NCBI GenBank assembly: GCA_964384965.1
Contig: CAYLLR010000001.1
Location: 1 to 64,000, forward strand
Direction: 5' to 3'
Length of the DNA: 64,000 nt
DNA from: GW2011-AR1 sp964384965
Lineage (GTDB): Archaea > Nanobdellota > Nanobdellia > Pacearchaeales > GW2011-AR1
In this document: positions 32,151-40,900 of the stretch, one piece after another
Layout: the number at the start of each line of letters is the position of its first letter
Numbering within the stretch: position 1 is the stretch's first letter
Translations under genes and position numbers: made by a program
The notes under the pieces: model-generated
The model's database searches: none
Seen by the model: only the letters and a program-made list of their open reading frames with translations
What the model was told of the DNA's origin: nothing

Positions 32151-32555
32151 TTAACATTTTGCCTTTTTTATTTTTTGTTTTAATTTTGTTGCAGAATAAT
32201 TGTGGTCCCTCTTATGCCAATAAATTTTAATAGCTAATTCTTTTCCGGTAAAAGGTTTGTTTTTGTAATCTGTTCCTAAAATTCTTATATCTGGATTCAA
32301 TTTTTTTAATAACTTTAGAAGGTCTTTTTCCGTTGCATATTTTATTATTTTATCCACATATCTGATTGATTCTAAGATTAATTTTCTTTCTTTGTATGTT
32401 TGAATAGGTTTGCATTTTTCTTTCCTATCTATCGTAGGGTCTGTTTGTAGTCCAACCACCAGCTCATCACAATGGTTTTTTGCATCTTTGAACATTTTGA
32501 TATACCCCGGGTGAATTATATCAAAACTTCCACAAACAAATCCTATCTTTTTCAT
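32151..32555 (-). CDS. Cytidylyltransferase-like nucleotidyltransferase (TagD/RibL type)
   Basis: IGFVCGSFDIIHPGYIKMFKDAK carries the HxGH-type site, but with Tyr for the last His (HPGY, residues 15-18). TYKERKLILESIRYVDKII and the C-terminal YSATKLKQKI (normally ISTTxLxxKI) are typical of the glycerol-3-phosphate cytidylyltransferase/FAD synthase group. It should transfer CMP or AMP to a phosphorylated substrate; the exact reaction cannot be told. At 134 residues it is standard length. A TTTATAAT box lies about 26 nt before the start. Confidence 0.75.
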   Translation of the reverse strand: MKKIGFVCGSFDIIHPGYIKMFKDAKNHCDELVVGLQTDPTIDRKEKCKPIQTYKERKLILESIRYVDKIIKYATEKDLLKLLKKLNPDIRILGTDYKNKPFTGKELAIKIYWHKRDHNYSATKLKQKIKKAKC

Positions 32556-32636
32556 TTTTTATTTGTTTTCTCCAATTATAAAGAAATAAAACTTTTTAAT
32601 GGTTTCTCCATTTTGATAAAATTAAAATCCATAATC

Positions 32637-32661
32637 TTTATAAGTGAAATTTTTTTCATAT
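32637..32661 (+). promoter_or_regulatory. TATA box fused to a degenerate copy of the suf/prx operator
   Basis: TTTATAAGTGAA, six bases (32649-32654), then TTCATAT. The right half matches the operators at sufB and the peroxiredoxin exactly; the left half AAGTGAA matches ATATGAA at 5 of 7. As there, the TATA box overlaps the left half. The TATA centre is 26 nt before ATG 32666. Confidence 0.4.
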
Positions 32662-32665
32662 GATT

Positions 32666-33064
32666 ATGGATAAAAACTATAGGTTTTTTTTGATTTTGTT
32701 TATTGCAATCTTCTTAGTCGTTGGTTTGTTTTTTGTTTTTAATTCAAATTCCCCGAACGATAAAAAAGGTAAAATTTCGAAAGGTCTAAACGTGAAAGAA
32801 TTTAATTTAATTGCTAAGCAATTTGAATTCGTTCCGGGGGTTATTAAAGTTAATGAAGGAGATAAGGTTATTCTTCATATCGAAAGTATCGATGTTGAAC
32901 ACGGGATTGGAATTTTTCAATTTGGGGTGAATAAGATTCTCCCCGTCGGACAAAACGTAACGGTCGAATTTGTTGCTAATAAAAAAGGGACTTATTATTT
33001 CTTCTGCACCGTTTATTGTGGGGTTGGTCATGGTAATATGAGGGGAAAATTAATTGTAAATTAA
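32666..33064 (+). CDS. Membrane-anchored CuA-type cupredoxin (COX2-like)
   Basis: One N-terminal helix (about 7-27) anchors a cupredoxin domain. The full set of CuA ligands is present: H79 in VEHG, and C114, C118, H122, M125 in CTVYCGVGHGNM, as in cytochrome oxidase subunit II and N2O reductase. The usual second transmembrane hairpin of COX2 is missing. It probably transfers electrons or stores copper outside the membrane. No oxidase subunit I or haem protein is in the window. It is followed by a DoxX-like gene one base later. Start set by the TATA box at 32637. Confidence 0.82.
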   Translation: MDKNYRFFLILFIAIFLVVGLFFVFNSNSPNDKKGKISKGLNVKEFNLIAKQFEFVPGVIKVNEGDKVILHIESIDVEHGIGIFQFGVNKILPVGQNVTVEFVANKKGTYYFFCTVYCGVGHGNMRGKLIVN

Positions 33065-33065
33065 A

Positions 33066-33437
33066 ATGGATTATAAAAAATTATCCCCTCCAATTTTGAG
33101 GTACGGAATTGGACTTGTTTTTTTAGTATTCGGAATTTGGCAAATAATCTCTCCGAACTATTGGGCAGGTTATCTTCCGTCTTACACTTTAAGTTTTGGA
33201 GTTTCCGCCAATTTAATGATTTTCTTAAATGGGGTTCTTGATTTATTCATTGGTGGAGGGTTGGTTTTGGGAATTTATTTGAGGTTTTTTTCAGCTTTGG
33301 GAATCTTGAGGATTTTGGTGATTATTTTTTCTTTAGGATGGAACGATGTGACCATTAGAGATATTGGAATCCTTTTTGCTTTAATTTCAATTTTTTTAAA
33401 TGGAAAGGATGATTTTTGTTTGAGAGATTTTTTATAG
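33066..33437 (+). CDS. DoxX-like four-helix membrane protein
   Basis: Four hydrophobic helices with the DoxX-type pattern: LRYGIGLVFLVFGIWQI, ANLMIFLNGVLDLFIGGGLVLGI, FFSALGILRILVIIFSLGW, and IRDIGILFALISIFL. DoxX proteins pair with quinol or thiosulphate oxidation and, in bacteria, with redox-stress membrane complexes. One-base spacing from the CuA gene argues that the two proteins act together in a membrane redox unit; this is inference. Confidence 0.7.
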   Translation: MDYKKLSPPILRYGIGLVFLVFGIWQIISPNYWAGYLPSYTLSFGVSANLMIFLNGVLDLFIGGGLVLGIYLRFFSALGILRILVIIFSLGWNDVTIRDIGILFALISIFLNGKDDFCLRDFL

Positions 33438-33605
33438 TTTTTGTATAAGGAACAAGTAAGGGTAACCAGATTATTCATTTGAAGCCATTTTTTATCTTTT
33501 GAAAACTTCAGGATGAAATTCCCAAAATTTTTTAATTTTTAGGATAAATTTTATAATAGTAACATTTAGATAAGTTTATAAATAAGATATTATACTTTGG
33601 AATGT

Positions 33606-35423
33606 ATGGAAAGTGCTTCAAAATCAATGTTTGGGATTTTAATTTTTTTAACTATTCTTCTTAGCGTTAGTTTTGTTAGCGCGACTATTGATACGGTTAT
33701 TATAAATTACAACAGTGATAACATAAACTACAATTATTCAGTTATAGGAAGGAGTTATGACCTTTATGTTTCTGGAACAAATCTAACGCAGATAAATGAT
33801 TCTGAGTTAGAATTTGTAAGGAAATTGGGAGAAAATACATTTCAATATAAATTTACTCCAGGAAATATTGCCGGACTAAGGACTTTCGGAACAGGGGAAA
33901 ATCAATTTAATCTAAGTGTTTTAAGCGAGGCAGACGAACTTTCAAATTCTATTGGGAGTGTCATAATAAATATAACCGATGATTCTTCGTCCATTAATGT
34001 AAATGATTTTAGTTTGGAAAATAAAATAGTAAGAATGCTTAATGTTAGTGATGTTGCAGATTTGAATATAGATTATCTATTGGATTTGAATCTTTTGTTA
34101 AATGGATTGACTTTTGATTTAAATTTTAATAAAGGTTCTGCATATCCACAATATAATAGTGTAAATATAAATAGTTCTCCTGCTATAACCGTTATTGAAA
34201 ACTTAATTAGATTTAATAATTTACCTTCTTATATGACTGTTGATGAGATTAACACTGGTCACTTTGAATATTTAAATGAGCTTATTGATGCATATGGTGC
34301 AAATATAACTTACCCTTCAAATTCTCGTGTGGTTAAAGAGGGAAACAATTTTGAATTTTTTTCGGATGATGGATATTCCACTTTGAATAGAAATGATTTA
34401 GAAAATGCTCAAGAGATTATTAATGAGAAAATCAAGTATATTAATCCAGATGAGGTCATTAATGAGCTTCTTCCATTAGGAAATTTCTCAGAATTCAAAA
34501 AATTTGTTGATTTTAATGTTTCTGTTGATTTTGGTAATTTGGAAATTTTAGAAAGTGGAACGTATAATCTAACTCTTATCTATACAGATAAGTATGGTAA
34601 TAACGGGACGATGCCTTTCATTGTGAATTTGAATGTTACGAATGTAGGTTATGAGGAAAGCGTTGATTCTAATGGGACGGTAACTTTTACGAGTCCGGTA
34701 GTGAACCAGACTTTGGAGAGAATTGAAAATCTCCCCCAAAACATAACAATAACTCCAATTTTGTATGGGGTAAATAAGCCCTCTGGTTTTGCAGGTCTTC
34801 CACAGAATGTTCATTCTTTAAATTTTATGCAAATAAATTCCAGTAATGATAGCAAAACAAATAATGGTTCATATTCTTTATATTTTAGGATATTGACCTC
34901 TTCAATCGATTCAAATTACAAAGATAATGTTAGTTTGTATATTCAAGAAGGAAATAGCTGGATTAAGTTGCCCACAATATTGATTAATGAAACTTCTGAA
35001 TATTATATGTATAATTCCACAATCCCCCATTTTAGTAATTACCTTATAGGATATTACCAAGAAAGTGTTTCTTCAGGAGGGGGATCTTCTTCAGGAGGTT
35101 CTTCAGGAGGGGGATCTTCTTCTGTGGGAAGTTCTAGAACTACAAAGCCAATTTCTTTAATTTCAGAACCCACCTCTCCTAAAAGCCCAGCTTTTCCTTC
35201 GGAGCCTCTCAATTTAAGCAATCCTTCAGATAACCCTTCAGGATTATTTGGAATAACTGGTGCTGCTATTGGAGCTCTCTCTTCTCCGGGAGGGATAGGG
35301 ATAATCCTTTTTGTTTTGATTCTTCTTGCCCTATTAATTATTTTGAGAATAAAGAGAAGGGAAAATAAAAAGAAATCTTCTAAAAAATTAAATTCTGGTG
35401 GTGATGGAATTGGTGAAAAATGA
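33606..35423 (+). CDS. Large surface protein with PGF-pre-PGF-like domain and C-terminal anchor
   Basis: A signal peptide (about 8-28, ILIFLTILLSVSFVSATI) leads into ~400 residues of NxS/T-rich beta structure. Residues ~395-490 resemble the PGF-pre-PGF domain (VSLYIQEGNSWIKLP, HFSNYLIGYYQ). A Gly/Ser linker, a Pro/Ser-rich stretch and a transmembrane helix (GIILFVLILLALLIILRIK) with a basic tail close the protein. ATG 33606 lies 26 nt after the TTTATAAA at 33575-33582. Its 3' end overlaps the next gene by ATGA. It is a cell-surface protein; ligand unknown. Confidence 0.7.
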   Translation: MESASKSMFGILIFLTILLSVSFVSATIDTVIINYNSDNINYNYSVIGRSYDLYVSGTNLTQINDSELEFVRKLGENTFQYKFTPGNIAGLRTFGTGENQFNLSVLSEADELSNSIGSVIINITDDSSSINVNDFSLENKIVRMLNVSDVADLNIDYLLDLNLLLNGLTFDLNFNKGSAYPQYNSVNINSSPAITVIENLIRFNNLPSYMTVDEINTGHFEYLNELIDAYGANITYPSNSRVVKEGNNFEFFSDDGYSTLNRNDLENAQEIINEKIKYINPDEVINELLPLGNFSEFKKFVDFNVSVDFGNLEILESGTYNLTLIYTDKYGNNGTMPFIVNLNVTNVGYEESVDSNGTVTFTSPVVNQTLERIENLPQNITITPILYGVNKPSGFAGLPQNVHSLNFMQINSSNDSKTNNGSYSLYFRILTSSIDSNYKDNVSLYIQEGNSWIKLPTILINETSEYYMYNSTIPHFSNYLIGYYQESVSSGGGSSSGGSSGGGSSSVGSSRTTKPISLISEPTSPKSPAFPSEPLNLSNPSDNPSGLFGITGAAIGALSSPGGIGIILFVLILLALLIILRIKRRENKKKSSKKLNSGGDGIGEK

Positions 35424-36928
35424 AATTTTTAATAGCTTGTTTAATGTTCTTTTTTGTAGTCTTTCCCCTTGTAAGTGCTAACGTTCAGTTTGTTCCCTTG
35501 CCTTATAAGGAGACTTTGAGTCCTTCGAGAATCTCTGGAACGACGAATATTAATTTTGAAATTAAAGACTCCAGTGGAAATCCCATACAAAACGCATTAA
35601 TAACAATTCAGGGAATTTCAAATCAGGGATTTAGTCAAAATTTATTCACGGATGAAAATGGGAAAGCGTCGACTTCGTTGGCTAGTAACGAAATTTTTGT
35701 GTATACCATCTATAAATTCACTTATGAACTTTTGACAAATGGATTTTTTACTAATTCTAACAAAAATATTCAATTAACTCTCAATAAAATTCCAGATAAC
35801 AAGTGGTACTTTTATTACGAAAATAATGGGGAGATTGAAGTTCAATTAAAAAGCTTGGATAATGACACAATTTATGTTCCTGGAGAATACATAAATCAAG
35901 TTTTACAAATAAAGAATGTTTTAGGGAGAAATTTTGATTTAGTTAAAGATAAAACTTTGGCCGTGACTGTGGATAGCAAAACTCTAAACAAAATTAATTG
36001 GTGGGGAAGCATTTTACCTTATGATTCTTTGTTACAATTAACATTAAAACCGAACGGGTGGGTAAAAGCGACTATAAAAGGAGATATTTTTGAAGTTTGT
36101 GTTGGTAATGCTATTGGGAAATATCAGGATAAGTCTTTTGATGTTTCAGGTGCTGAGTTTATATGTGAACAAGAAAATAATGCTAAGAATCCTCCTAATT
36201 TGGTTCCGGATTGGATATTAAATAACACGTATAAGCTTGACATAAGTATAGCCTATAGTTTGGATAATCAAGAAAAAAACTTCAAATTATTAACCCAAGA
36301 TTTTTTTATAAAAAACGGAGAATGGAAACCCAAAATTAATTCGGTTCCAGAAACAAATTTGAATATTAACGAAAATTGGATTTATGATATAACTCCTAAA
36401 TATAAAACAAATTTTATTTCATATACTCTTTTGGAATCTCCGTCGGGAATGACAATTGATTCAGTTGCAGGTATCGTAAAATGGAAACCGACAAAATCCG
36501 GAAGATATAACGTTACGTTGAGGGGGTCTCACTTTTATTTTGCTAACGATTCAAGAATGGCTTATAGAGATCAAAGTTTTGTTTTAAATGTAAAAAATCC
36601 TAATGCAAATTTGTATGCAGATAGATTATATCTTTTTAACAAAAATGTAAAAGTTGGAGATTTTGTTAGGGCTAAATTTATAGTTCACAATAACGATGAC
36701 AAAACCAATTCATTTTCTTACAAAATTGAAAAGGGAGATGGTAATTCAATTGAGTATAATTTGGCTAATCTTTCTCCAGGAAGTGATAGAACCATTTATA
36801 CTTCGTGGAGTTATGGAAAGGAGGGATTATTTACTCCTAAACTAATTATAGATCCACAAAACAAAGTTTATGAGAAAGATGAAAATGATAATATAAAAAA
36901 TTTTGAGGGGGTCAATGTAACAAATTAA
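35420..36928 (+). CDS. Secreted multi-domain Ig/CARDB-like protein
   Basis: A signal peptide (1-20, FFFVVFPLVSA) is followed by a carboxypeptidase-regulatory/Big-1-like module (INFEIKDSSGNPIQNALITIQ, about 43-110), a central beta domain, an Ig-like YDITPKYKTNF...SGMTIDSVAGIVKWKPTKSGRYNVTLRG (about 325-375), and a C-terminal CARDB-like domain (about 398-500). No C-terminal anchor is seen, so it may be held by the membrane protein encoded just before it, with which it is translationally coupled (ATGA). Role unknown. Confidence 0.65.
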   Translation: MKFLIACLMFFFVVFPLVSANVQFVPLPYKETLSPSRISGTTNINFEIKDSSGNPIQNALITIQGISNQGFSQNLFTDENGKASTSLASNEIFVYTIYKFTYELLTNGFFTNSNKNIQLTLNKIPDNKWYFYYENNGEIEVQLKSLDNDTIYVPGEYINQVLQIKNVLGRNFDLVKDKTLAVTVDSKTLNKINWWGSILPYDSLLQLTLKPNGWVKATIKGDIFEVCVGNAIGKYQDKSFDVSGAEFICEQENNAKNPPNLVPDWILNNTYKLDISIAYSLDNQEKNFKLLTQDFFIKNGEWKPKINSVPETNLNINENWIYDITPKYKTNFISYTLLESPSGMTIDSVAGIVKWKPTKSGRYNVTLRGSHFYFANDSRMAYRDQSFVLNVKNPNANLYADRLYLFNKNVKVGDFVRAKFIVHNNDDKTNSFSYKIEKGDGNSIEYNLANLSPGSDRTIYTSWSYGKEGLFTPKLIIDPQNKVYEKDENDNIKNFEGVNVTN

Positions 36929-36929
36929 G

Positions 36930-37634
36930 ATGAAAATTAAAAATCTTTTAGCAACAACTTTGGTCGGTTTTTCTTTGTTGTCTCTTCCAAAATTGAATGC
37001 GCAAACATATGATTCTTTAAAAACCGTCGAAGTTGCGAAAAATTTAGAAAATCATGGCTTCAATTTAAAGGGGTATCTCTTGAATAAGCCATTTCAGTTT
37101 CAGGTAGATTATGGAGGAAATTCAAGAATAATTAACGGTCCCCTTGTTGCAGAAAAAGACGAAAATGACAATTTAATGATTTATCCAATTTTTGTTGCTT
37201 TTAATAAAAATAATTCTGAAACAAGAATGGATAAAGATTTTATCGATAATTATGGGGGATTAGGGTTTATATTAGATGATAATAATGTGCCTCCTTCAGT
37301 TTATGCAGATTCAATAAGGAAACTTTTAAAGGGAAATATAACGGGAGTAAAAATTAAAGTCAGAAATAGGTTGGAATCAAAGCTGGAAGGAATCTACCCA
37401 AATCCAAGTAATGGGTCTGTAAATGTAAAATATTTCTTAAAAAAGTTTGAAAATGTGAGTTTTGATGTTTATGATATCCTGGGAAGAAAAGTTTATTCAT
37501 TTGAAGGAAAAGAAGGTGAGAGAATTAAAAGAATTAATACGGGGGATTTATCCTCGGGAATTTATTTTTTGAGAATGAATTATAAAAATGAAAGGAAATT
37601 GGGAGAGATTAGAAAGTTCATAATTTTAAAATAG
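36930..37634 (+). CDS. Secreted protein with a T9SS type A (Por) sorting-like C-terminal domain
   Basis: A signal peptide ends at NAQ-TYD (about residue 25), followed by a ~120-residue domain of unknown type. Residues ~156-234 match the type A T9SS sorting domain: IYPNPSNGSVNVKY, VSFDVYDILGRKVYS, NTGDLSSGIYFLRM and a closing KFIILK. In Bacteroidota this domain directs passage through the outer membrane by the type IX system and is then cut off. Archaea have no such system, so horizontal transfer or reuse is implied. It follows the previous gene by one base. Confidence 0.75.
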   Translation: MKIKNLLATTLVGFSLLSLPKLNAQTYDSLKTVEVAKNLENHGFNLKGYLLNKPFQFQVDYGGNSRIINGPLVAEKDENDNLMIYPIFVAFNKNNSETRMDKDFIDNYGGLGFILDDNNVPPSVYADSIRKLLKGNITGVKIKVRNRLESKLEGIYPNPSNGSVNVKYFLKKFENVSFDVYDILGRKVYSFEGKEGERIKRINTGDLSSGIYFLRMNYKNERKLGEIRKFIILK

Positions 37635-37689
37635 ATTCTATATCTTAAATTTATATAATATAAAAATGTTAAAAAATAAATCTAAAAAT

Positions 37690-38751
37690 ATGAATAAAAT
37701 TAAAAATAATTTATTTTATCTTTTGCCTTTTTTATTTTTATTCAATTTGCAAAGTACAAGGGCACAATTTAAAATTGAATCAAACTCAAAAAATTTTGAC
37801 TTAAAAAGTAAATATTTTGAGGTTGCTGCGAGAGATACTTTTGGATTAAAAGATATGGTGAATATAAAGGGAATTGTAAAACTAAAGTATGACAATAATT
37901 CTCTTTATTTCAAAAGAAATGGACTTCTTAATCATTCTTATGGGGGAAACATCGATTTAAATGTGATTGAGTTTTATTATAACCAATCGAAACAAAATAT
38001 AAAAACTGAAAAATTTACAACTCAAGATTCTCCCTTGGGAAAAATAATAACAAATACTTCAATACTTAATAAGGACAGAATGAAAGAAATGGGGGTCGCT
38101 TTAAATTATAAAGATTTTTTCATTAGTTTTGAAAATGCGAAAAAAAACAATGAGGTTGATGGACAAACTTTAATAAAAGTTAACGAAGAAAAAGCTTTAA
38201 CTTTTTTTAATTTCAATTTCAATAACGAGACATCTATTTTTGGTGCAGGATTTAAATATGGATTTTTTAAGTTTATACAAAATAAGAAAGATGGAGATAA
38301 ATTTAAAGATTATTTTGCTAAACTCAATTACAAAGGAATAAATCTCTATTATGCAAAGGATTTTGCAGGTTTTTTTAGTTTTAATCTTTTTGATAAGATT
38401 AACTTTGATATTAGTTATGATAAAAAAATAAAAATAAATTTGGCAACTTCTGATTATTCAAAACTCAATAAACGAAAATTTGAAAGAAATTTGGAAAATA
38501 GGTTAAGGATTGTTCCAAGAATTTATGATTCAAATTTAGAAACTTCAAAAAATTATTTGGAAGATATGTTTTTCACAGATTTGTATAGTTTTTCCCTCAA
38601 TAAAGATGAAATAAATGCAAATCTTAATTTTAAAAATATATTATTTCATTATTCTAAAGATAGTTGGAAAATTGGTTTAAGGTATAAATTTTTAATTACA
38701 ACATACGATTTTTATAAAAAAGAGGCAAAATTAGGATTGTTTTTTGACTGA
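37690..38751 (+). CDS. Secreted beta-rich protein resembling Bacteroidota outer-membrane proteins
   Basis: The signal peptide NNLFYLLPFLFLFNLQSTRAQF has the AQ cleavage style of Bacteroidota. The mature part is built of alternating amphipathic strands (TSIFGAGFKYGFFKFIQ, YFAKLNYKGINLYYAKDF, FFSFNLFDKINFDISYDK, KIGLRYKFLITTYDFY) and ends in AKLGLFFD, like a beta-barrel or beta-solenoid. A TATA box near 37650-37658 favours ATG 37690 over 37666. A real outer-membrane barrel would be out of place in an archaeon; the fold is inference. It is adjacent to the T9SS-domain gene. Confidence 0.55.
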   Translation: MNKIKNNLFYLLPFLFLFNLQSTRAQFKIESNSKNFDLKSKYFEVAARDTFGLKDMVNIKGIVKLKYDNNSLYFKRNGLLNHSYGGNIDLNVIEFYYNQSKQNIKTEKFTTQDSPLGKIITNTSILNKDRMKEMGVALNYKDFFISFENAKKNNEVDGQTLIKVNEEKALTFFNFNFNNETSIFGAGFKYGFFKFIQNKKDGDKFKDYFAKLNYKGINLYYAKDFAGFFSFNLFDKINFDISYDKKIKINLATSDYSKLNKRKFERNLENRLRIVPRIYDSNLETSKNYLEDMFFTDLYSFSLNKDEINANLNFKNILFHYSKDSWKIGLRYKFLITTYDFYKKEAKLGLFFD

Positions 38752-38793
38752 ACTATCCAATAAATTTATAACCCCCTTCCTCTTATTTTTTTT

Positions 38794-39594
38794 ATGAAGG
38801 TGATAAAATCTTCCGGAGAATTGGAGAGGTTTGCTTCCAAAAAAATTTATTATACGATTCGGGATGCCGGAGGATCAAAAAGATTGGCTAAAGATGCGAT
38901 TAAATTGATTAAAAAAAAATATAGTTCTGAGGTTTCTACGAAGGAAATTTTATTGACGCTTTTAGATTTTTTGAAAAGGGAAAAGGGAGTTTCTGAAAAA
39001 TATGATTTAAAGAGAGCAATTATGTCTCTTGGACCCAGCGGCTTTCCGTTTGAGAGCTTTTTTGCGAGAATCTTAGATTATTATGGATACAAAACGAGTG
39101 TGGGCAATAAACTCAAAGGAAAAATAATTTATCATGAGGTAGACATTGTAGCTATAAAGGATGGTGAAAAGTTTATGATTGAGGCAAAATATCATAATGA
39201 AAAAGGGACAATTACAAGGCTAAAACCTGCAATGTATACCTATGCTCGCTTTCTCGATTTAAAAAGACAAAAATTTAATGCTCCTTGGCTTGTGACAAAT
39301 ACAAGGTGTTCTCAAGATGCAATAAATTATGCGAAAGGTGTTGGACTTAAAATGACTGCTTGGAAATATCCAAAAAAAGGTAATTTACAGGAGTTAATTA
39401 TGGAAAAAAATTTGTACCCTATTACAATTTTAAAAAGTTTGCCCTTGGAGGGAATAGAAAAATTATATGATTTGAAAATTCTTGTTGCAAAAGACCTCTT
39501 GAAATTTTCTCCCAAGGAGATTTCTAAAAAAATAAAAATTGATGAACAAACTGCTACTAAGATTTTAGAAGAAGCGGAGGCAGTTTCTTTTTAG
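38794..39594 (+). CDS. ATP-cone plus Mrr-like restriction endonuclease-fold protein
   Basis: Residues 1-85 form an ATP-cone (VIKSSGELERFASKKI...LKRAIMSLGPSGFPFE). The central domain is a PD-(D/E)xK nuclease of the Mrr kind: E115-V-D117 and E130-A-K132 in MIEAKYH. The C-terminal ~50 residues resemble helix-hairpin-helix units (IEKLYDLKILVAKDLLKFSP, IDEQTATKILEEAEA). It could be a nucleotide-regulated DNase in repair or defence. No methyltransferase is adjacent. A TTTATAA box is centred 26 nt upstream. Confidence 0.78.
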   Translation: MKVIKSSGELERFASKKIYYTIRDAGGSKRLAKDAIKLIKKKYSSEVSTKEILLTLLDFLKREKGVSEKYDLKRAIMSLGPSGFPFESFFARILDYYGYKTSVGNKLKGKIIYHEVDIVAIKDGEKFMIEAKYHNEKGTITRLKPAMYTYARFLDLKRQKFNAPWLVTNTRCSQDAINYAKGVGLKMTAWKYPKKGNLQELIMEKNLYPITILKSLPLEGIEKLYDLKILVAKDLLKFSPKEISKKIKIDEQTATKILEEAEAVSF

Positions 39595-39654
39595 AAATTG
39601 AATTTGATAAAAAATTAATTTCTTCCGTTTTAAATTATTTTAAAATGATTATTT

Positions 39655-40131
39655 CTATTTGGTTTTGAGAACAACTATATTATTCATTCCTCTTCTTTTT
39701 CTAATTATGAATTGTTTTGCCTCAAGTTTGTCTAATAAGCGAGTCATTTTTACTTTTCCAATCCCTAATTTTTCCATGAGGTTTTTTTGAAATGCAGCAT
39801 TTCCCTCACTTTGAATCAACTGGATTGTTTTTCTTTCATCTTCGTCTAACTTTGAAAGGTTTAACTTCTTCGGTCTTTCTTTTACTTTTTTTATCACTAT
39901 TTTCTCGTCTGGTTTTGAAAACATTATATAAAGACCGATTGTGGCAACAACAACAACAATTGCAAGCCCAAGAAATAATTGTGCATTTGAGGTTTTATAC
40001 ATCACGCAATCAATTCCGTGAGTACAGGTTTCCGAGATTATTTTTTCTAACGAGTAATTAAAACCCCAAACTACAAGTGCAATCGCGGCCGCAATTCCAA
40101 GGGTTAGTCCCCCCACTTTCTTATTTTCCAT
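39655..40131 (-). CDS. Membrane-bound winged-helix protein
   Basis: Two transmembrane helices (about 8-28 and 50-70) with a short loop holding two Cys (CTHGIDCV) precede a cytoplasmic winged helix: LDEDERKTIQLIQSEGNAAFQKNLMEKLGIGKVKMTRLLDKLEAKQFIIRKRRGMNNIVVLK, read around KVKMTRLLDKLE. Such membrane-anchored HTH proteins are common in archaea; it might transduce a membrane or redox signal. It lies 27 nt downstream of sufC on the same strand and could be in that operon. Confidence 0.72.
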   Translation of the reverse strand: MENKKVGGLTLGIAAAIALVVWGFNYSLEKIISETCTHGIDCVMYKTSNAQLFLGLAIVVVVATIGLYIMFSKPDEKIVIKKVKERPKKLNLSKLDEDERKTIQLIQSEGNAAFQKNLMEKLGIGKVKMTRLLDKLEAKQFIIRKRRGMNNIVVLKTK

Positions 40132-40158
40132 GTCTTTTGTTATTCTTTTTAGTTTTTA

Positions 40159-40899
40159 TTACTTGCGGATTTTGAAATATCCCTTTTTTTCCAATTTTGT
40201 CGCGAGATTTCTGTCTCCCTCGAGAATAATTTTCCCCTTATCCATAATATAAACCTTCTCCGGTTTTAAGTATTCCAGAATTCTTTTATAATGTGTTATA
40301 ATGAGAATTGATTTCTTTTTATTTAGTGTTTTTTTTATTGCTTTTGCGATTATTTTTAATGAATCAATGTCCAGTCCAGAATCTACTTCATCAAGAAGTA
40401 TTAATTTTGGATTTAAAATACTCATTTGGAGGATTTCATTTTTCTTTTTTTCTCCTCCTGAAAACCCCTCATTAAGATTTCTTTCAATAGTTTCATTTGA
40501 AATTTTTAGTGTTTTTATTTTCTCTTTTAAATCGTTTTTAAATTTTGAAATTGAAAAATCTTTTTTTAACTCTTTGGAGGATGCTTTAAGAAATTTTCTT
40601 GTAGAAATTCCCGAAATTTCTTGGGGGTTTTGGAATGATAAAAATATCCCCTTTTTTGCTCTTTTATCTGGTGAGAGTTTTGAAATGTCTTTTCCCTCAA
40701 ATTCTATTTTCCCTTTGGTTATCTTGTATTTTGGATGCCCCATTATTGTATTTACGAGGGTTGATTTTCCAGAACCATTTGGTCCCATTAGTGCATTTAT
40801 TTTTCCAAAATTTAATTTTAAATTGACCCCTTTGAGAATTTCTTTTCCTTCCACCTCGATGTGAAGATTTTTTATTTCAAGTATTTTTTTATTTGTCAT
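40159..40899 (-). CDS. sufC: Fe-S cluster assembly ATPase SufC
   Basis: ABC ATPase motifs in order: Walker A GPNGSGKST (about 39-47), Q-loop LSFQNPQEISG, signature FSGGEKKKNEI, Walker B LILLDEVDSGLDID, and H-loop ITHYKRIL. The Q-loop NPQE and LDEVDSGLD are SufC-specific. It powers the SufB scaffold. It starts one base after the SufU-like gene. No sufD is found in the window, so a SufB2C2 complex is likely. Confidence 0.92.
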   Translation of the reverse strand: MTNKKILEIKNLHIEVEGKEILKGVNLKLNFGKINALMGPNGSGKSTLVNTIMGHPKYKITKGKIEFEGKDISKLSPDKRAKKGIFLSFQNPQEISGISTRKFLKASSKELKKDFSISKFKNDLKEKIKTLKISNETIERNLNEGFSGGEKKKNEILQMSILNPKLILLDEVDSGLDIDSLKIIAKAIKKTLNKKKSILIITHYKRILEYLKPEKVYIMDKGKIILEGDRNLATKLEKKGYFKIRK

Positions 40900-40900
40900 T

